64,000 nucleotides of DNA from LMUY01 sp965198895 (GCA_965198895.1 OZ240676.1:3348001-3412000); one strand, 5' to 3'. Positions 17,484 to 26,807 are shown, counted from the stretch's first letter. Made by a program: numbers and translations. The notes: generated from the sequence alone by a model not told the origin.

Positions 17484-18434
17484 ATGAAGCGACAACTCCT
17501 CGTATTGATCGACCGCACACCGGCGGCCCTTGCTCGGCTGCAGCAGGCCGGGTTCGACCTCCACGTCGCAACCACGACCGAGGCTCAGGCCGCTCTCCTC
17601 CCGGCCGTCGGGCCCAACGTGACAGCTGTGCTGACCAACGGCACGACCGGCCTGAGCGCCGATGCGATGGCGCAGTTGCCCCGCCTCGAGATCGTCTGCT
17701 GCGTGGGCGCTGGCTACGAGGGAGTGGATGTCGCGGCGGCCAAGGCCCGCGGGATCACCGTTACCCACGGCCCGGCCACGAACGACGCCTCGGTCGCGGA
17801 CCATGCGATGGCGCTGCTCATGGCGGTGGCGCGTGCAATTCCCCAGGCAGACGCGGCGGTGCGCCGCGGTGAATGGGCGCAGTCTCGCCACTTGCGGCCG
17901 ATGGTCTCCGGCAAGCGTATGGGGATCCTCGGCCTGGGTAATATCGGCCTGCAGATCGCGCGCCGGGGCGCCGGCGGCTTCGAGATGCCGATCGCGTACC
18001 ACAACCGCCGCCTCCGCGAAGACTGCCCCTACACATACTTTCCGAGCCCGGCGGCGTTGGCGGAGTGGTCGGATTATATGGTGATCGCAACGCCTGGCGG
18101 TGCGGCCACCACCCATCTGGTTGATTCAGCCGTGCTGGAGGCACTGGGGCCGAACGGTTACCTCGTCAATATCGGGCGGGGCAGCGTGGTCGACACGAAT
18201 GCGCTGATCGACGCCTTGAAACACGGGCGGATTGGCGGGGCAGCCCTCGACGTGATCGACGGCGAGCCGGAGGTGCCGGCCGAACTGACAAAGCTCACCA
18301 ACGTCGTACTGACCCCGCACATTGCGGGGCGGTCCCCCGAGGCGGTGGCAGCGACGGCGCAATTGCTGCTGGACAATCTGTCCGCCTACTTCGCTGGCCG
18401 CCCCGTGCTGACGCCGGTGCCGCAGAACATTTAG
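17484..18434 (+). CDS. D-2-hydroxyacid dehydrogenase (glyoxylate/hydroxypyruvate reductase-like)
   Basis: NAD(P)-dependent D-isomer 2-hydroxyacid dehydrogenase, 316 residues. The nucleotide-binding motif GILGLGNIG is followed by YHNRRLR, where a basic residue after the second strand suggests NADPH preference. The catalytic set is Arg in NIGRGSVVD, Glu in DGEPEVP and His in LTPHIAGRS. It interconverts 2-oxoacids such as glyoxylate or hydroxypyruvate with D-2-hydroxyacids in the cytoplasm. The ATG at 17484 has GGAAGG about 6 bases upstream. It lies between two decayed regions, so it may have arrived with the neighbouring element or be the chromosomal flank. Confidence 0.9.
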   Translation: MKRQLLVLIDRTPAALARLQQAGFDLHVATTTEAQAALLPAVGPNVTAVLTNGTTGLSADAMAQLPRLEIVCCVGAGYEGVDVAAAKARGITVTHGPATNDASVADHAMALLMAVARAIPQADAAVRRGEWAQSRHLRPMVSGKRMGILGLGNIGLQIARRGAGGFEMPIAYHNRRLREDCPYTYFPSPAALAEWSDYMVIATPGGAATTHLVDSAVLEALGPNGYLVNIGRGSVVDTNALIDALKHGRIGGAALDVIDGEPEVPAELTKLTNVVLTPHIAGRSPEAVAATAQLLLDNLSAYFAGRPVLTPVPQNI

Positions 18435-18437
18435 GGG

Positions 18438-18941
18438 CTACGCCGGACAGGGAAGGTCTGCGTTGGAACGGGTGACCTTCACCCGGGATTGTGCCTCCAT
18501 CTGAAACGGGTGGAACAGTTCGCCAGGCATTCCCCACGGCACCGGCTCGCCGATGGTAAAGCCAAGCCAGCGGAGCCAACGGATCGACACCGTATTGCGC
18601 GCGTCGACCCTATCGCGCAGCACCGGAAACGCTGCCAGCATCAAGGGTAGCATCTGCCTGTTGCGGCGGAGGAAGGCGTGTTGGTGCGCCAGGATGCCAT
18701 CGGTCGACAGCAACCACGGCCAACCCTCATGCGAGACGAACGACGGCGCGTTGACACCGAACATACACACCGGTTCGCCATCAGCCATTCCGGTCCACGC
18801 CAGCACCGCACGGCCAAAGGCCCACTGCATGCCCTCCAACGGAGCGAACCCAAGTGCGGCGATCTCGTCGCGTTCCTGCTGTCGCATGGCCTCGACCAGG
18901 GGCCGGATGTGGTCGGCGGATGCGGCCACCACGTCGATCAT
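18438..18941 (-). CDS. Phage Gp13-like (DUF2833) GNAT-fold protein
   Basis: A 167-residue protein resembling the T7 gp13 family, a GNAT-like fold found in phages and prophages. It starts IDVVAASADHIRPLVEAMR, has an RDEIAALG helix, then VCMFGVNAPSF, and a diagnostic C-terminal VSIRWLRWLGFTIGEPVPWG followed by FHPFQME. Its function in phage is poorly known (virion or assembly role). Its start overlaps the stop of the 60-residue gene upstream (ATGA), and all three genes to the right read the same way, as in a late phage module. This marks the left part of a prophage remnant. Confidence 0.7.
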   Translation of the reverse strand: MIDVVAASADHIRPLVEAMRQQERDEIAALGFAPLEGMQWAFGRAVLAWTGMADGEPVCMFGVNAPSFVSHEGWPWLLSTDGILAHQHAFLRRNRQMLPLMLAAFPVLRDRVDARNTVSIRWLRWLGFTIGEPVPWGMPGELFHPFQMEAQSRVKVTRSNADLPCPA

Positions 18942-19120
18942 TTGCCGGCCTCTAACCCTATCACAATGCCGATGACGAACGCTGGCTGCGCGGTCGTGGT
19001 CGACAGGGTGATCTGTCCCAGCCGATCCCGTCGCTCCGGCGCGAGCTCGCCTGTCGTGAAGGCGAACTGGTAGGCGTATTCCTGTAGTGCTATCGCGCGG
19101 TCTGGATCCTGCTCGGACAC
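18938..19120 (-). CDS. Small prophage protein, hypothetical
   Basis: A 60-residue frame starting MSEQDPDRAIALQEYAYQF and ending AFVIGIVIGLEAGK, a hydrophobic tail that may insert in membrane or pack in an assembly. It is placed between the secreted phage protein and the Gp13-like gene and joined to the latter by ATGA. Conserved family unknown. Context is the main argument that it is real. Confidence 0.5.
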   Translation of the reverse strand: MSEQDPDRAIALQEYAYQFAFTTGELAPERRDRLGQITLSTTTAQPAFVIGIVIGLEAGK

Positions 19121-19124
19121 ACGG

Positions 19125-20786
19125 TCACCGGATCTGCATGACGGTCACGTCGCCGGAGCAACTAACCCCCGTCGCGCCCGTGAAGTAGACTTCAGGCCCC
19201 CAGCCCCCTACATCGCTAGCCGCTCCCAGCAGCCAGCCTGTGGTGGTCCCGAAGCTTCCCTCCGGGGTGACGTTCCAGACCAAGTTGGCGGCATTTGCCG
19301 GGGCGGCACCCGCTGACCAAGTCCCCGCAACGTGCGCGTTAAACCCGTTGGTGCCGTCCGTGCAGCCCACGTCTCCGACCATGGTGTAAAACCCGCCGGC
19401 CGTGAAGTTCACGATGTCATTCCCAGCACCCGCCGCGCCCTGGGTCACCGTCAGCAGGCTGTTGGAGCCAGAACTTGTGCTTATGTCGTTCGAGATGTTC
19501 GCGTGGGCGCTCTGCCGATTGGCAATGCGACCGTACGTGGTTGCTCCGCCCGTGGCATCAACCTTCCAGGTTTTCTGCCCGGTTGCAGGCGTCGAGCCGC
19601 CCAGAAACGCCGGCTTGATCTCAAACGCCGTCCCGCCGTTCTGCTGCGTAACAAAGGCCGCTTCACCGGGGATACCCGCCTCGCCTGAAAACGTGAACCC
19701 GGCATAGCCGGTCGCAGCTGAGACCACGAACGGTTCGAGCCATGTCCCGATCGCCTCGTACGCCGAGCCGCCGCCGCCGTTCGAGAACGACCCGTTATCC
19801 TGGCCCCAAATGCGCGGAGCGGTCAGGAAGGCGTTGAACTCGCTGAACGTGATGGCGCCCTGGTTGTTCGCGACCGCGGCCTCAATCCCAATCGTGCCGG
19901 TGCGGTTGCCATTTTCCAGCGCCTGCTGCGAGGTGTTGTAGGCGTTCACGTTCAGCCCGTAGATGTTGGGAACAACGTTGAAAGAAACAGTGGTGGCCCC
20001 TGTTGGGGCAAAGCCGACCGGGATCTGGCCTGTGGTACCGAGGCCGATATTCACCCAGGCGTCGACCGTCACCCAAGCCCCGCCGGGATCCCAGCCAGTC
20101 ACAGCGCCCTCAAAGAGGTTGTTCGTCATGGCGGTGATACCGACCGCCAGCTCGGACACCTGCAGCTGGGTCAGTGGCGTCGTTAGAACGATCTTGGTGC
20201 CCTGGGCCAGCAACCCAGTCGGGGTTTGCGTGCCGTACAGGCCTGTGGTCTCCAGCACACTGGCCGCCGGGTCGTTGACGAACGTTGCGAGCACATTCAC
20301 GGCAGCCGACACAGGTCCGTATACGTTGAAACACCCGGCCACGATGTCGCCGTTGGCGCCCCCGGCCCGATTTTGCTTCATCTCGTAGAAGCCGCCGGAC
20401 CCGCATCCGTCGTCTCCGCCCGTGGGCGCATTCAACGCGACCTCGACGCCGCCGCCGCGATGGGACGTGCCTGTGGTACGACGAGCGATCGTCGTGGGAC
20501 CGGTAAAGAACATTCCCGTTGGATCGCTCGTCGTCAGCGGTGATGCGACCGGAAACGATGGAAGCTTGCCCGCCAGAGTGTCCGATAGCTGCATGGCCAT
20601 AAGGTTGGCGCCGTTGAGCACAGACGGAGTAACGAGCTGGCCATTCAGCCGGTCAGCCTTTCCCTTCCCCTGGTCTTCGATCTCCTGCGCCCCCGGCCGA
20701 TAGCCGTAGGGCCAATGCGGACCGCTTTGCGCGTGAGACACCAGCGGCAGGAGCAACAGCAGTAGGGAGAGCAGGAGCCGCATCAT
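19125..20786 (-). CDS. Secreted Gly/Thr-rich prophage protein (possible tail or decoration protein)
   Basis: A 553-residue protein with an obvious signal peptide (MMRLLLSLLLLLLPLVSHAQ). The rest is rich in Gly, Thr, Asn and Ala, with patterns of short beta-strands and little charge, such as GGGGSAYEAIGTW and DNGSFSNGGGG, which suggest a beta-structured fibre or shell. An export signal is unusual for a tail fibre, so it could instead be a lysogeny-encoded surface protein. The start overlaps the stop of the frameshifted gene upstream (ATGATGA). No family confirmed; prophage assignment comes from the neighbours. Confidence 0.6.
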   Translation of the reverse strand: MMRLLLSLLLLLLPLVSHAQSGPHWPYGYRPGAQEIEDQGKGKADRLNGQLVTPSVLNGANLMAMQLSDTLAGKLPSFPVASPLTTSDPTGMFFTGPTTIARRTTGTSHRGGGVEVALNAPTGGDDGCGSGGFYEMKQNRAGGANGDIVAGCFNVYGPVSAAVNVLATFVNDPAASVLETTGLYGTQTPTGLLAQGTKIVLTTPLTQLQVSELAVGITAMTNNLFEGAVTGWDPGGAWVTVDAWVNIGLGTTGQIPVGFAPTGATTVSFNVVPNIYGLNVNAYNTSQQALENGNRTGTIGIEAAVANNQGAITFSEFNAFLTAPRIWGQDNGSFSNGGGGSAYEAIGTWLEPFVVSAATGYAGFTFSGEAGIPGEAAFVTQQNGGTAFEIKPAFLGGSTPATGQKTWKVDATGGATTYGRIANRQSAHANISNDISTSSGSNSLLTVTQGAAGAGNDIVNFTAGGFYTMVGDVGCTDGTNGFNAHVAGTWSAGAAPANAANLVWNVTPEGSFGTTTGWLLGAASDVGGWGPEVYFTGATGVSCSGDVTVMQIR

Positions 20787-21080
20787 TCAGGGTTTCCATT
20801 CTCGTCTAGGTACACCGTGTAGCCCGCGACCGTCGTAGGGATCAGGGTCTCGTGCACCGCACGCCGGCAGCCGATCGGCCACAATCCAAACAGGCCGGCG
20901 CCGACGATGCCGCTCCGGTGAACAAGCCGGCACGTACCCGGTCTGCTGCGCCAGCGTGGTCGGCGGCAACAGCGCATCACGAAGGAACACGCCTTGGGTC
21001 GTATCCTGATTGACCAGCAGTGGCGACGGCGCGTTCGTCCCGTCGATCTCCATGCCGAACTCGCCGACCGTCGAGCTACC
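20783..21080 (-). pseudogene. Frameshifted prophage gene
   Basis: Two frames carry the two halves of one short protein. From about 21080 to 20925 the minus strand reads GSSTVGEFGMEIDGTNAPS and on to LLPPTTLAQQTGYVP; after about 20925 the sensible frame shifts and reads SGIVGAGLFGLWPIG through VAGYTVYLDENGNPE, ending at the TGA at 20783. A one-base indel near 20925 explains this. The 5' end stops where integrase sequence begins on the other strand, so the gene may also be truncated. Function unknown; the neighbours are phage-like. Confidence 0.55.
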
Positions 21081-21082
21081 CT

Positions 21083-21479
21083 GTCCTGGCCGAGGCGCTG
21101 GCCAACGAGCGGCAGCGCACTCTCACAGTGCGCCCTGTCGCTGTCGTGGTGATGGAGGGAACGTCGGAGCCGTGGGACGAGAACCAATTCCGGCACGAGG
21201 TGCGCCGCGTCGCCCGGCTGGCCAGCATCCCTGACGATTTGCAGTTCCGCGATCTCCGCGCCACGGCAATGACGGAGTTCGCCGACGCTGGCGCCGACGT
21301 GATCGACATGAGCACGCACTTACTCACAAACCGTACGGATGGCGCGGCGCTACGCTCGGCCCACGGCGGCGCAATGTGACCGGGCGGCGTCCAAGCGCCT
21401 CGCCGCGCGCAAGAACGAGCCGGGCATAGACGACGGAACCGCGACGGAACGACGGAACCGGGTCAAGCTAACTGGTTGA
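21083..21479 (+). pseudogene. Truncated, frameshifted tyrosine recombinase (phage integrase)
   Basis: The C-terminal part of a phage-type integrase. One frame reads LAEALANERQRTL, then FRHEVRRVARLASIP and LQFRDLRATAMTEFADAG, the Arg-bearing box II region. After a one-base shift near 21325 the second frame gives TVRMARRYARPTAAQ with the nucleophilic Tyr, then KRLAARKNEPG, ending at TGA 21477-21479. The N-terminal arm-binding and core-binding parts are absent. It points toward and ends 4 bases from the tRNA-Lys 3' end, the normal place for an integrase beside its att site. Inactive. Confidence 0.78.
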
Positions 21480-21482
21480 AAT

Positions 21483-21558
<76 letters not shown>

Positions 21559-21867
21559 GCCGGGCGCTGTATAGCCAGACCACCGCGGGAAGGAAACCCT
21601 TTATCGACACCTCCCCTGCCATCCGCGGGACCGCCGTCTCAACGGCGTCTCCCGGGGCCGAAGCCGTTCACCGGCCCTAGGCGGAGTAGCGCTCTGGGAT
21701 GGGCCGCATAACCGGTCCCTCTATTGCTGCGCTCCCCAAGTAAAGACGACATGATTCGTTACATCTCAGGCATTCTAGTCACATGAACATATCTTAAATT
21801 GGGGCCGGTGCGACGTTCTGCCAAGGCATGATAATCCGGACGGAGACCGGGTAAGTCGTTTTGCTTC
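21559..21867. other. Interval between tRNA-Lys and the polysaccharide-type gene
   Basis: No gene seen. It should contain the tRNA-Lys promoter on the minus strand near its left end. The part from about 21735 is markedly AT-richer than the surroundings (for example the stretch around 21780-21800), which is typical of a promoter zone or a junction of acquired DNA. Confidence 0.4.
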
Positions 21868-23061
21868 GTGTCTATTGTCGTGAAGGCAAATATGCTCAAA
21901 TTCTGGTCTGTGCTCAAAGCAAAAAGCATACGCGGCGTCGTCGTCCTCGGTGATATTCTTCGCCCGAATCCGGAGGGCATGCCTGGCGGAGTCGATGGCC
22001 AGATAGGCTGGCTGCATCTGGCCCTGCGCCACCAGGTGCACGCAGCTTGCGGGCTCGCGCCGACGCTGCTGAGCCCGAGCAGCTGCTCTACGCTCCACGG
22101 CCTGATCACCGCGGAGCGGTCCCCGGCGGCGGCGCAATCCTACTGGGCCGCCCGGCACGGCCGCATGCTGCCGCGAAGCCCGATCCGCGACTTGCTGGAG
22201 GAGCGCCTCGCCGGCCAATTCTGTATCGGCTACGAGCTGCCGCCCTATCTGATACAATTGCTCGACGACCTTCGCGTGCCCTATGTCGATCTGCGGGTCC
22301 ACCCGATCCGCTTCCTTGACGACCTGCTGTTCGGGGTGCGCCCGTCCAGCGCCCGAATGGCACCGGCGCTTGCGGAATGGGCCGTGCCGCGCAGCATCGC
22401 ACTCAACAGTGCCGGGCTGCACGAGGCAGAAGCGCGGCTGCGGCCACGGTTGGCGTGTGGGCCCGGCGCCCTGCTCGTGCTCGGCCAGCGCCCGGGCGAT
22501 GCCACCCAGATCACCGGCGGAGACTTCTTCGACGCGATGACGATCCGCGAAAAACTGCACCGCCTTTGCCCGCCGGGCACCCCCATCCTCCTCAAGGATC
22601 ACCCCTCCGGTGAGCGGCACTCGCTGGTGGCCGAGGTGCTGGCCGCCCGCCCGGAGGCGCGCTTCGCGGAAACGCCGATCTATCAATTGCTGGCCGACCC
22701 GGCGATTGGCCGCGTGCTCACCGTCAACAGCAGCGTTGCCTACGAGGCACCGTTCTTCGACAAGCCGGTGACCAACCTGCTGCCGTTGCCGGTCCAGGTG
22801 GCCTGGCGAGGTGACCCGCTCAGGCGTGGCATGCACGCCACGATTGGCGATGCCTTCCTCAACACCGATTTCTGGCGGGGCCTGCTCGCGCCCTATGCTC
22901 CGGTTTCGGCAGTGGACGGTTACCGTCTCGCACGCAAACGCAATCGGCTACGGGTCGCCCTCGGTGAATTCTGGGGCTTTAGGGACCCCGATGTGGCCGC
23001 GCCCCGCCCGCCGGTCAGGGTAGGGGGTCACCGCCGGCAGTTCGAGCCCACCCGGCCGTGA
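21868..23061 (+). CDS. Capsule/polysaccharide biosynthesis-like protein
   Basis: A 397-residue soluble protein. The C-terminal half has GALLVLGQRPGDATQ, then IREKLHRLCPPGTPILLKDHPSGE and VLTVNSSVAYEAPFF, which resembles the nucleotide-sugar-binding half of KpsS/KpsC-like capsule glycosyltransferases (KDHP and NSSVAYEA motifs). A glycosyltransferase-type role in surface polysaccharide is therefore likely but unproven. In-frame ATGs at 21868 and 21892 are both possible starts. The 5' end is AT-richer than the body. An NdvA-like exporter is convergent just downstream. Confidence 0.55.
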   Translation: MSIVVKANMLKFWSVLKAKSIRGVVVLGDILRPNPEGMPGGVDGQIGWLHLALRHQVHAACGLAPTLLSPSSCSTLHGLITAERSPAAAQSYWAARHGRMLPRSPIRDLLEERLAGQFCIGYELPPYLIQLLDDLRVPYVDLRVHPIRFLDDLLFGVRPSSARMAPALAEWAVPRSIALNSAGLHEAEARLRPRLACGPGALLVLGQRPGDATQITGGDFFDAMTIREKLHRLCPPGTPILLKDHPSGERHSLVAEVLAARPEARFAETPIYQLLADPAIGRVLTVNSSVAYEAPFFDKPVTNLLPLPVQVAWRGDPLRRGMHATIGDAFLNTDFWRGLLAPYAPVSAVDGYRLARKRNRLRVALGEFWGFRDPDVAAPRPPVRVGGHRRQFEPTRP

Positions 23062-23074
23062 TCCGTGGCACGTT

Positions 23075-24847
23075 TTACTCCGCGGCGCGGATCTGCGGCG
23101 CTCCCGCCAACTGCGTCGCAACCAGTTGCGCGAACCGTCCCCCGCGCTGCACCAACGCGTCGAACCGGCCGCGTTCGACGACCTGACCGTTGTCGAACAC
23201 CAGGATCTCGTCGGCGTCCCGCACGGTGGACAGGCGGTGCGCGATGATGAAGGTCGTCCGCCCCTCCATCAGCGTCTGCATCGCCCGGGACACCCGCGCC
23301 TCGGTGGCGGCGTCCAAGGCGCTGGTCGCCTCGTCCAGGATCAGAATCGGCGGGTTCTTGAGCAGCGCGCGGGCGATCGCCAAGCGTTGGCGCTGGCCGC
23401 CGGACAGGGTGGCGCCGCGTTCGCCGACGGTCGTGTCGTAGCCTTGCGGCTGGCGCATGATGAAGTCGTGCGCGTCGGCCAGGCGGCAGGCCTGCTCCAC
23501 TTGCTCGTCGGTCGCGTCCGGACTGCCAATGCGCAAATTGTCGCGGATCGAGCGGTTGAACAGCATGCTCTCCTGGAACACCACGCCGATCGAGCGGCGC
23601 AGGCTTTCCAGCGTCACGTGGCTGATGTCTTGCCCGTCGATCGCCACCCGCCCCGACGTCGGGTCCCACAGCCGCTGCAGCAGGTTCATGGCGGTGCTCT
23701 TGCCGGCGCCGGTGGAGCCGACCAGGGCGATCACGCTGCCGGGCTGCGCCACGAACGACACATCCGACAGGATCGCCGGGCCGCCAGGATAGGCGAAGGA
23801 CACGGCCTCGAACGCGACCTCGCCCTTCGGCACCTCGAGCTCGACCGCATCGGGCTGCTCCGGGACGGAGGTCTTGGCATCCAGCACGCCAAAGTATTCC
23901 TCTAGGCCCGGCAGCTGCAAGAACAGCCGGGCGGCGAACTGCATGGCCGATTCGAGCCGGCTGATCAGCAAGTTCGCAAACCCCATGAACGTCACGATCT
24001 CGGCGATGCTGGCCTTGCCGTTGACGTGCAGGATGGTGCCGATCAGCACGATGACGATCACCGCGATCGTGGACGCGCCGCGGGTGAGCACGTTGACCAC
24101 GGCCCACCAGTTCAGCACCGGGAATTGGTGCGCGATCACGTCGTCGGCGATCTGGCCGAAGCGCCGGGTCTCGGCGGCGAGCCGGGTGAAGGACTGCACC
24201 ACGACCACGTTGGCCAGCGCGTCCTGCACGGTGCCGGCCAGGCTCGACTGGAACGACTCCGCCCGCTTCTGCCCGGCCTCGGTCCGGTGAATGACCACGA
24301 TGGTGACCGCGCAGAACACCACGACCAGAACGATCAGCACCAGCGACAGCTGCCAGTTCAGCAGCAGCGTGAGCGGCAGCAGCACCAGCAGGGCCACATA
24401 GGTCGCCAGCTGCTCGCGGAAGAAGGTGAGCCAGACGGAGAACATCGAGTCCGCGCCGGACAACATCACCTTCATCAACCGGCCGGAATGGGCCTCGCCA
24501 TGGAAGGACAACGGCAACGACAGGACGTGGCCGAAATAGCGGCTCATCGCCTGCAGCCGGTTGCGGTGGGCCATGCGCTCGGCATGCACGACGGTGGCGA
24601 TGTTGGCGCTGATGGAAATGGCCGCGATCACCACCCACACGCCGATCAGCGTCGCCGCGCGCGTCCAAAGCACACTGCGCGGCAAGGTGTCGGACGTGGA
24701 TAACAGCCCGATGACCCGGCCGAACAGCACGGGATCCAGGAACTGCAGGCCAGCCAGCACGATGTTGGCCAGGCCGAGCACGAGCGCCAGGCGCTTGTCC
24801 CCGCCAAGCATCGAAAGTACGCGGCGATAGGCGTTGAGAATGCGCAT
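23075..24847 (-). CDS. ndvA: NdvA/ChvA-type cyclic beta-glucan ABC exporter
   Basis: A fused permease-ATPase half-transporter of 590 residues. The N-terminal ABC transmembrane domain has about six helices; the C-terminal nucleotide-binding domain carries Walker A GSTGAGKST, signature LSGGQRQRL, Walker B ILILDEATSALD and the H-loop IIAHRLSTV. Length and the N-terminal pattern (RRVLSMLGGDKRLALVLGLANIVLAG) fit NdvA/ChvA, which exports cyclic beta-1,2-glucan across the inner membrane for osmoadaptation. No ndvB-type synthase is in the window, so the exact cargo is inferred from family. Confidence 0.82.
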   Translation of the reverse strand: MRILNAYRRVLSMLGGDKRLALVLGLANIVLAGLQFLDPVLFGRVIGLLSTSDTLPRSVLWTRAATLIGVWVVIAAISISANIATVVHAERMAHRNRLQAMSRYFGHVLSLPLSFHGEAHSGRLMKVMLSGADSMFSVWLTFFREQLATYVALLVLLPLTLLLNWQLSLVLIVLVVVFCAVTIVVIHRTEAGQKRAESFQSSLAGTVQDALANVVVVQSFTRLAAETRRFGQIADDVIAHQFPVLNWWAVVNVLTRGASTIAVIVIVLIGTILHVNGKASIAEIVTFMGFANLLISRLESAMQFAARLFLQLPGLEEYFGVLDAKTSVPEQPDAVELEVPKGEVAFEAVSFAYPGGPAILSDVSFVAQPGSVIALVGSTGAGKSTAMNLLQRLWDPTSGRVAIDGQDISHVTLESLRRSIGVVFQESMLFNRSIRDNLRIGSPDATDEQVEQACRLADAHDFIMRQPQGYDTTVGERGATLSGGQRQRLAIARALLKNPPILILDEATSALDAATEARVSRAMQTLMEGRTTFIIAHRLSTVRDADEILVFDNGQVVERGRFDALVQRGGRFAQLVATQLAGAPQIRAAE

Positions 24848-24939
24848 GCGCGTACACCGTCGAGGGTAGTCGGTCCGCTGTCAGCAATAGCGGCCGATCT
24901 TGGCGGGATAAGGGCAGCGCAAAGACGATTGTGACGGCG

Positions 24940-25800
24940 TCAGACCATTTCGGCGGAAAAGATTTGCGTTGGCGCAACGAATTCGTCCTGGCCCGCCACA
25001 GTCAGCAACTCGCGTGACCCGGCGTCGAGCGTGCGACGCAGCAATCCGAACGTCGAACTCGCCGCCGCCGAGAGTGCGGCCGGTGCGCGGCCCAGGCGTA
25101 GCATATGGAACAGGAACAGCGCCGCGATGGTATCGCCCGTGCCGTTGGCCGCGATCGGCAGTTTCGGCGTTCGCACCCGCCACGCCCCCTCGTCGTCGAC
25201 CGCGAGCAAATCGATGGAGTCGTCCGGCGTGTCCGCCACGGCGAGGCTGGTGACCAGCACGCAGGCGCCCGCCCGCATCGTGGCACGCAAGGCGGCCGCG
25301 GCGGCCTTGGCATCGGCGAGCGTGTGGATCGTCCGCTCGGTCAGGTATTGCAGTTCGAATTGGTTCGGAGTCGCGATATCGGCCAGCGGCAGGCAGTGGC
25401 TCCGCAGCAGGGCGGGGATGGCTGCCTGCACATACACGCCGGGACCGGAATCGCCGATGACCGGGTCGCAGCAATACAGCGCCGCCGGGTTCGCGGCCCG
25501 CACGGCGTTGACGGCGTGCAGCACCGCGTCGCCCACCGCCGGGTCACCGAGGTAGCCGCTCAGCACGGCGACGCACTGGCCCAGTACGCCGCGTGCCGCG
25601 ATGCCGTCCACCACGTCCTGCACATGGGCGCCGCTGAACACCTGGCCGGTGCGGTGGCCGTAGCCGGGATGGTTGGAGAACTGCACGGTGTTGACCGGCC
25701 ACACCTCCATGCCGAGGCGTTGCAGGGGAAAGACGGCGGCGTTATTTCCGACATGGCCGTATGCCACCGCCGACTGAATGGAGAGAATCGCGCCTGCCAC
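24940..25800 (-). CDS. pdxY: Pyridoxal kinase PdxY
   Basis: A 286-residue PfkB/ribokinase-superfamily enzyme that phosphorylates pyridoxal to PLP in vitamin B6 salvage. It shows SIQSAVAYGHVGN at the N-terminus, SNHPGYGH with the flexible loop, CDPVIGDSG, TPNQFELQYL, and the anion-hole/catalytic GTGDTIAALF with the Asp base. The frame is open to 26259, but a GTG at 25800 with GGAAGGA about 7 bases upstream gives the canonical length and start, AGAILSIQS. The divergent spy-like gene begins about 125 bases away. Confidence 0.92.
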   Translation of the reverse strand: MAGAILSIQSAVAYGHVGNNAAVFPLQRLGMEVWPVNTVQFSNHPGYGHRTGQVFSGAHVQDVVDGIAARGVLGQCVAVLSGYLGDPAVGDAVLHAVNAVRAANPAALYCCDPVIGDSGPGVYVQAAIPALLRSHCLPLADIATPNQFELQYLTERTIHTLADAKAAAAALRATMRAGACVLVTSLAVADTPDDSIDLLAVDDEGAWRVRTPKLPIAANGTGDTIAALFLFHMLRLGRAPAALSAAASSTFGLLRRTLDAGSRELLTVAGQDEFVAPTQIFSAEMV

Positions 25801-25924
25801 CGAACTTTCCTTCCTTGGTCCCGCCATCGGAGCGCCGCATTCCCGGCGCTTTGGGGCGCGATACGCACTGAAACCGGGATACGGCATCTGGCCGGCATCC
25901 GGTTCAACAACAGGACGAACCACC

Positions 25925-26428
25925 ATGTCCATCCGTTTGACTATGATGCCGGCCCTTGTCGCCGGCCTGTTCGCCGCCGCGCCGCTGATGGCGCAGACGA
26001 CCGCCGCCACGCCCGCGACCACGCCTGCCACAGCGAGTGCGCCTGCTCCGGCGGCTGCATCAGCTCCTGCTACGCATCGCGACACCATGGTCGAGCGCCG
26101 CATCACCGAGTTGCACGCGAAGCTGAAGATCACGCCGGCCGAGCAGAAGCCGTTCGACGACTTCGCCCAGGCGATGCGCGACAATGCGACGCGCATGGAC
26201 CAGCTTGTCAGCGACCACCGCACGATGGCGCAGACCGCCACGGCCGTGGACCAGCTCAAGGCCTATAGCGACATGGCGCAGGCGCATGCGGAGGAGGTGT
26301 CGCACCTCGTGACGCCGTTCAGCACGCTGTATGCCGCGCTGTCGCCCGAGCAGAAGAAGATGGCTGACCAGAGCTTCCGTGACTTCGCCAACGGGCAGCA
26401 AGGACGCCGGGCCGCCGCCCGTAGCTGA
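25925..26428 (+). CDS. Periplasmic Spy/CpxP-like (LTXXQ) protein
   Basis: A 167-residue exported protein. A signal peptide (MSIRLTMMPALVAGLFAAAPLMAQ) is followed by an Ala/Thr/Pro-rich linker of about 30 residues, then a helical domain with two LTxxQ-like motifs, KITPAEQKPF and LSPEQKKM. Spy/CpxP-type proteins are periplasmic helical chaperones or envelope-stress modulators. There is no His/Met-rich metal-binding tail. It is preceded and followed by intergenic DNA, so probably monocistronic. Confidence 0.78.
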   Translation: MSIRLTMMPALVAGLFAAAPLMAQTTAATPATTPATASAPAPAAASAPATHRDTMVERRITELHAKLKITPAEQKPFDDFAQAMRDNATRMDQLVSDHRTMAQTATAVDQLKAYSDMAQAHAEEVSHLVTPFSTLYAALSPEQKKMADQSFRDFANGQQGRRAAARS

Positions 26429-26521
26429 TATCGCGAGTTGCTGACGGGGCGAGGCGGCCGTATACGACGCGCTTCGCCCCGCCGGTCGGCATCGGCACGG
26501 GCCATTCTTGGAGTTGCAGCG

Positions 26522-26746
26522 ATGAAGACCGGCCTCCACCCGGACTACCACGAAATCAAGATCATCATGACCGACGGGACGGAGTTCACCACCCGTTCGA
26601 CGATGGGCAAGGCCGGCGACACGCTGCGGCTGGACATCGACCCGAAGTCGCACCCGGCGTGGACCGGCGTTCAGCGTATGATGGACACCGGCGGCCAGGT
26701 CGCGAAGTTCAACAAGCGCTTCGCCGGGCTGGGCAGCAAGCGTTAA
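26522..26746 (+). CDS. rpmE: 50S ribosomal protein L31
   Basis: A 74-residue ribosomal protein of the large subunit. It starts MKTGLHPDYHEIKIIMTDG, then FTTRSTMGK and SHPAWTG, and ends with the family FNKRFAGL. The zinc-binding CxxC of the C+ form is absent, as is usual in alphaproteobacteria, so this is the zinc-independent type. GGAG lies 8 bases upstream of the ATG. A hairpin terminator follows at 26776. Confidence 0.96.
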   Translation: MKTGLHPDYHEIKIIMTDGTEFTTRSTMGKAGDTLRLDIDPKSHPAWTGVQRMMDTGGQVAKFNKRFAGLGSKR

Positions 26747-26775
26747 GCGCTTCCCATCACAGGCGAGTGAGTTTG

Positions 26776-26807
26776 ACGGCCGTCCTTGAAACAGGGGCGG
26801 CCGTTTT
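26776..26807 (+). terminator. Intrinsic terminator after rpmE
   Basis: ACGGCCG (26776-26782) pairs with CGGCCGT (26798-26804), with CC/GG pairs extending inward over a loop of about 11 bases, and the stem runs into TTTT then CTATTTT. It is placed 30 bases after the rpmE stop. Confidence 0.75.
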
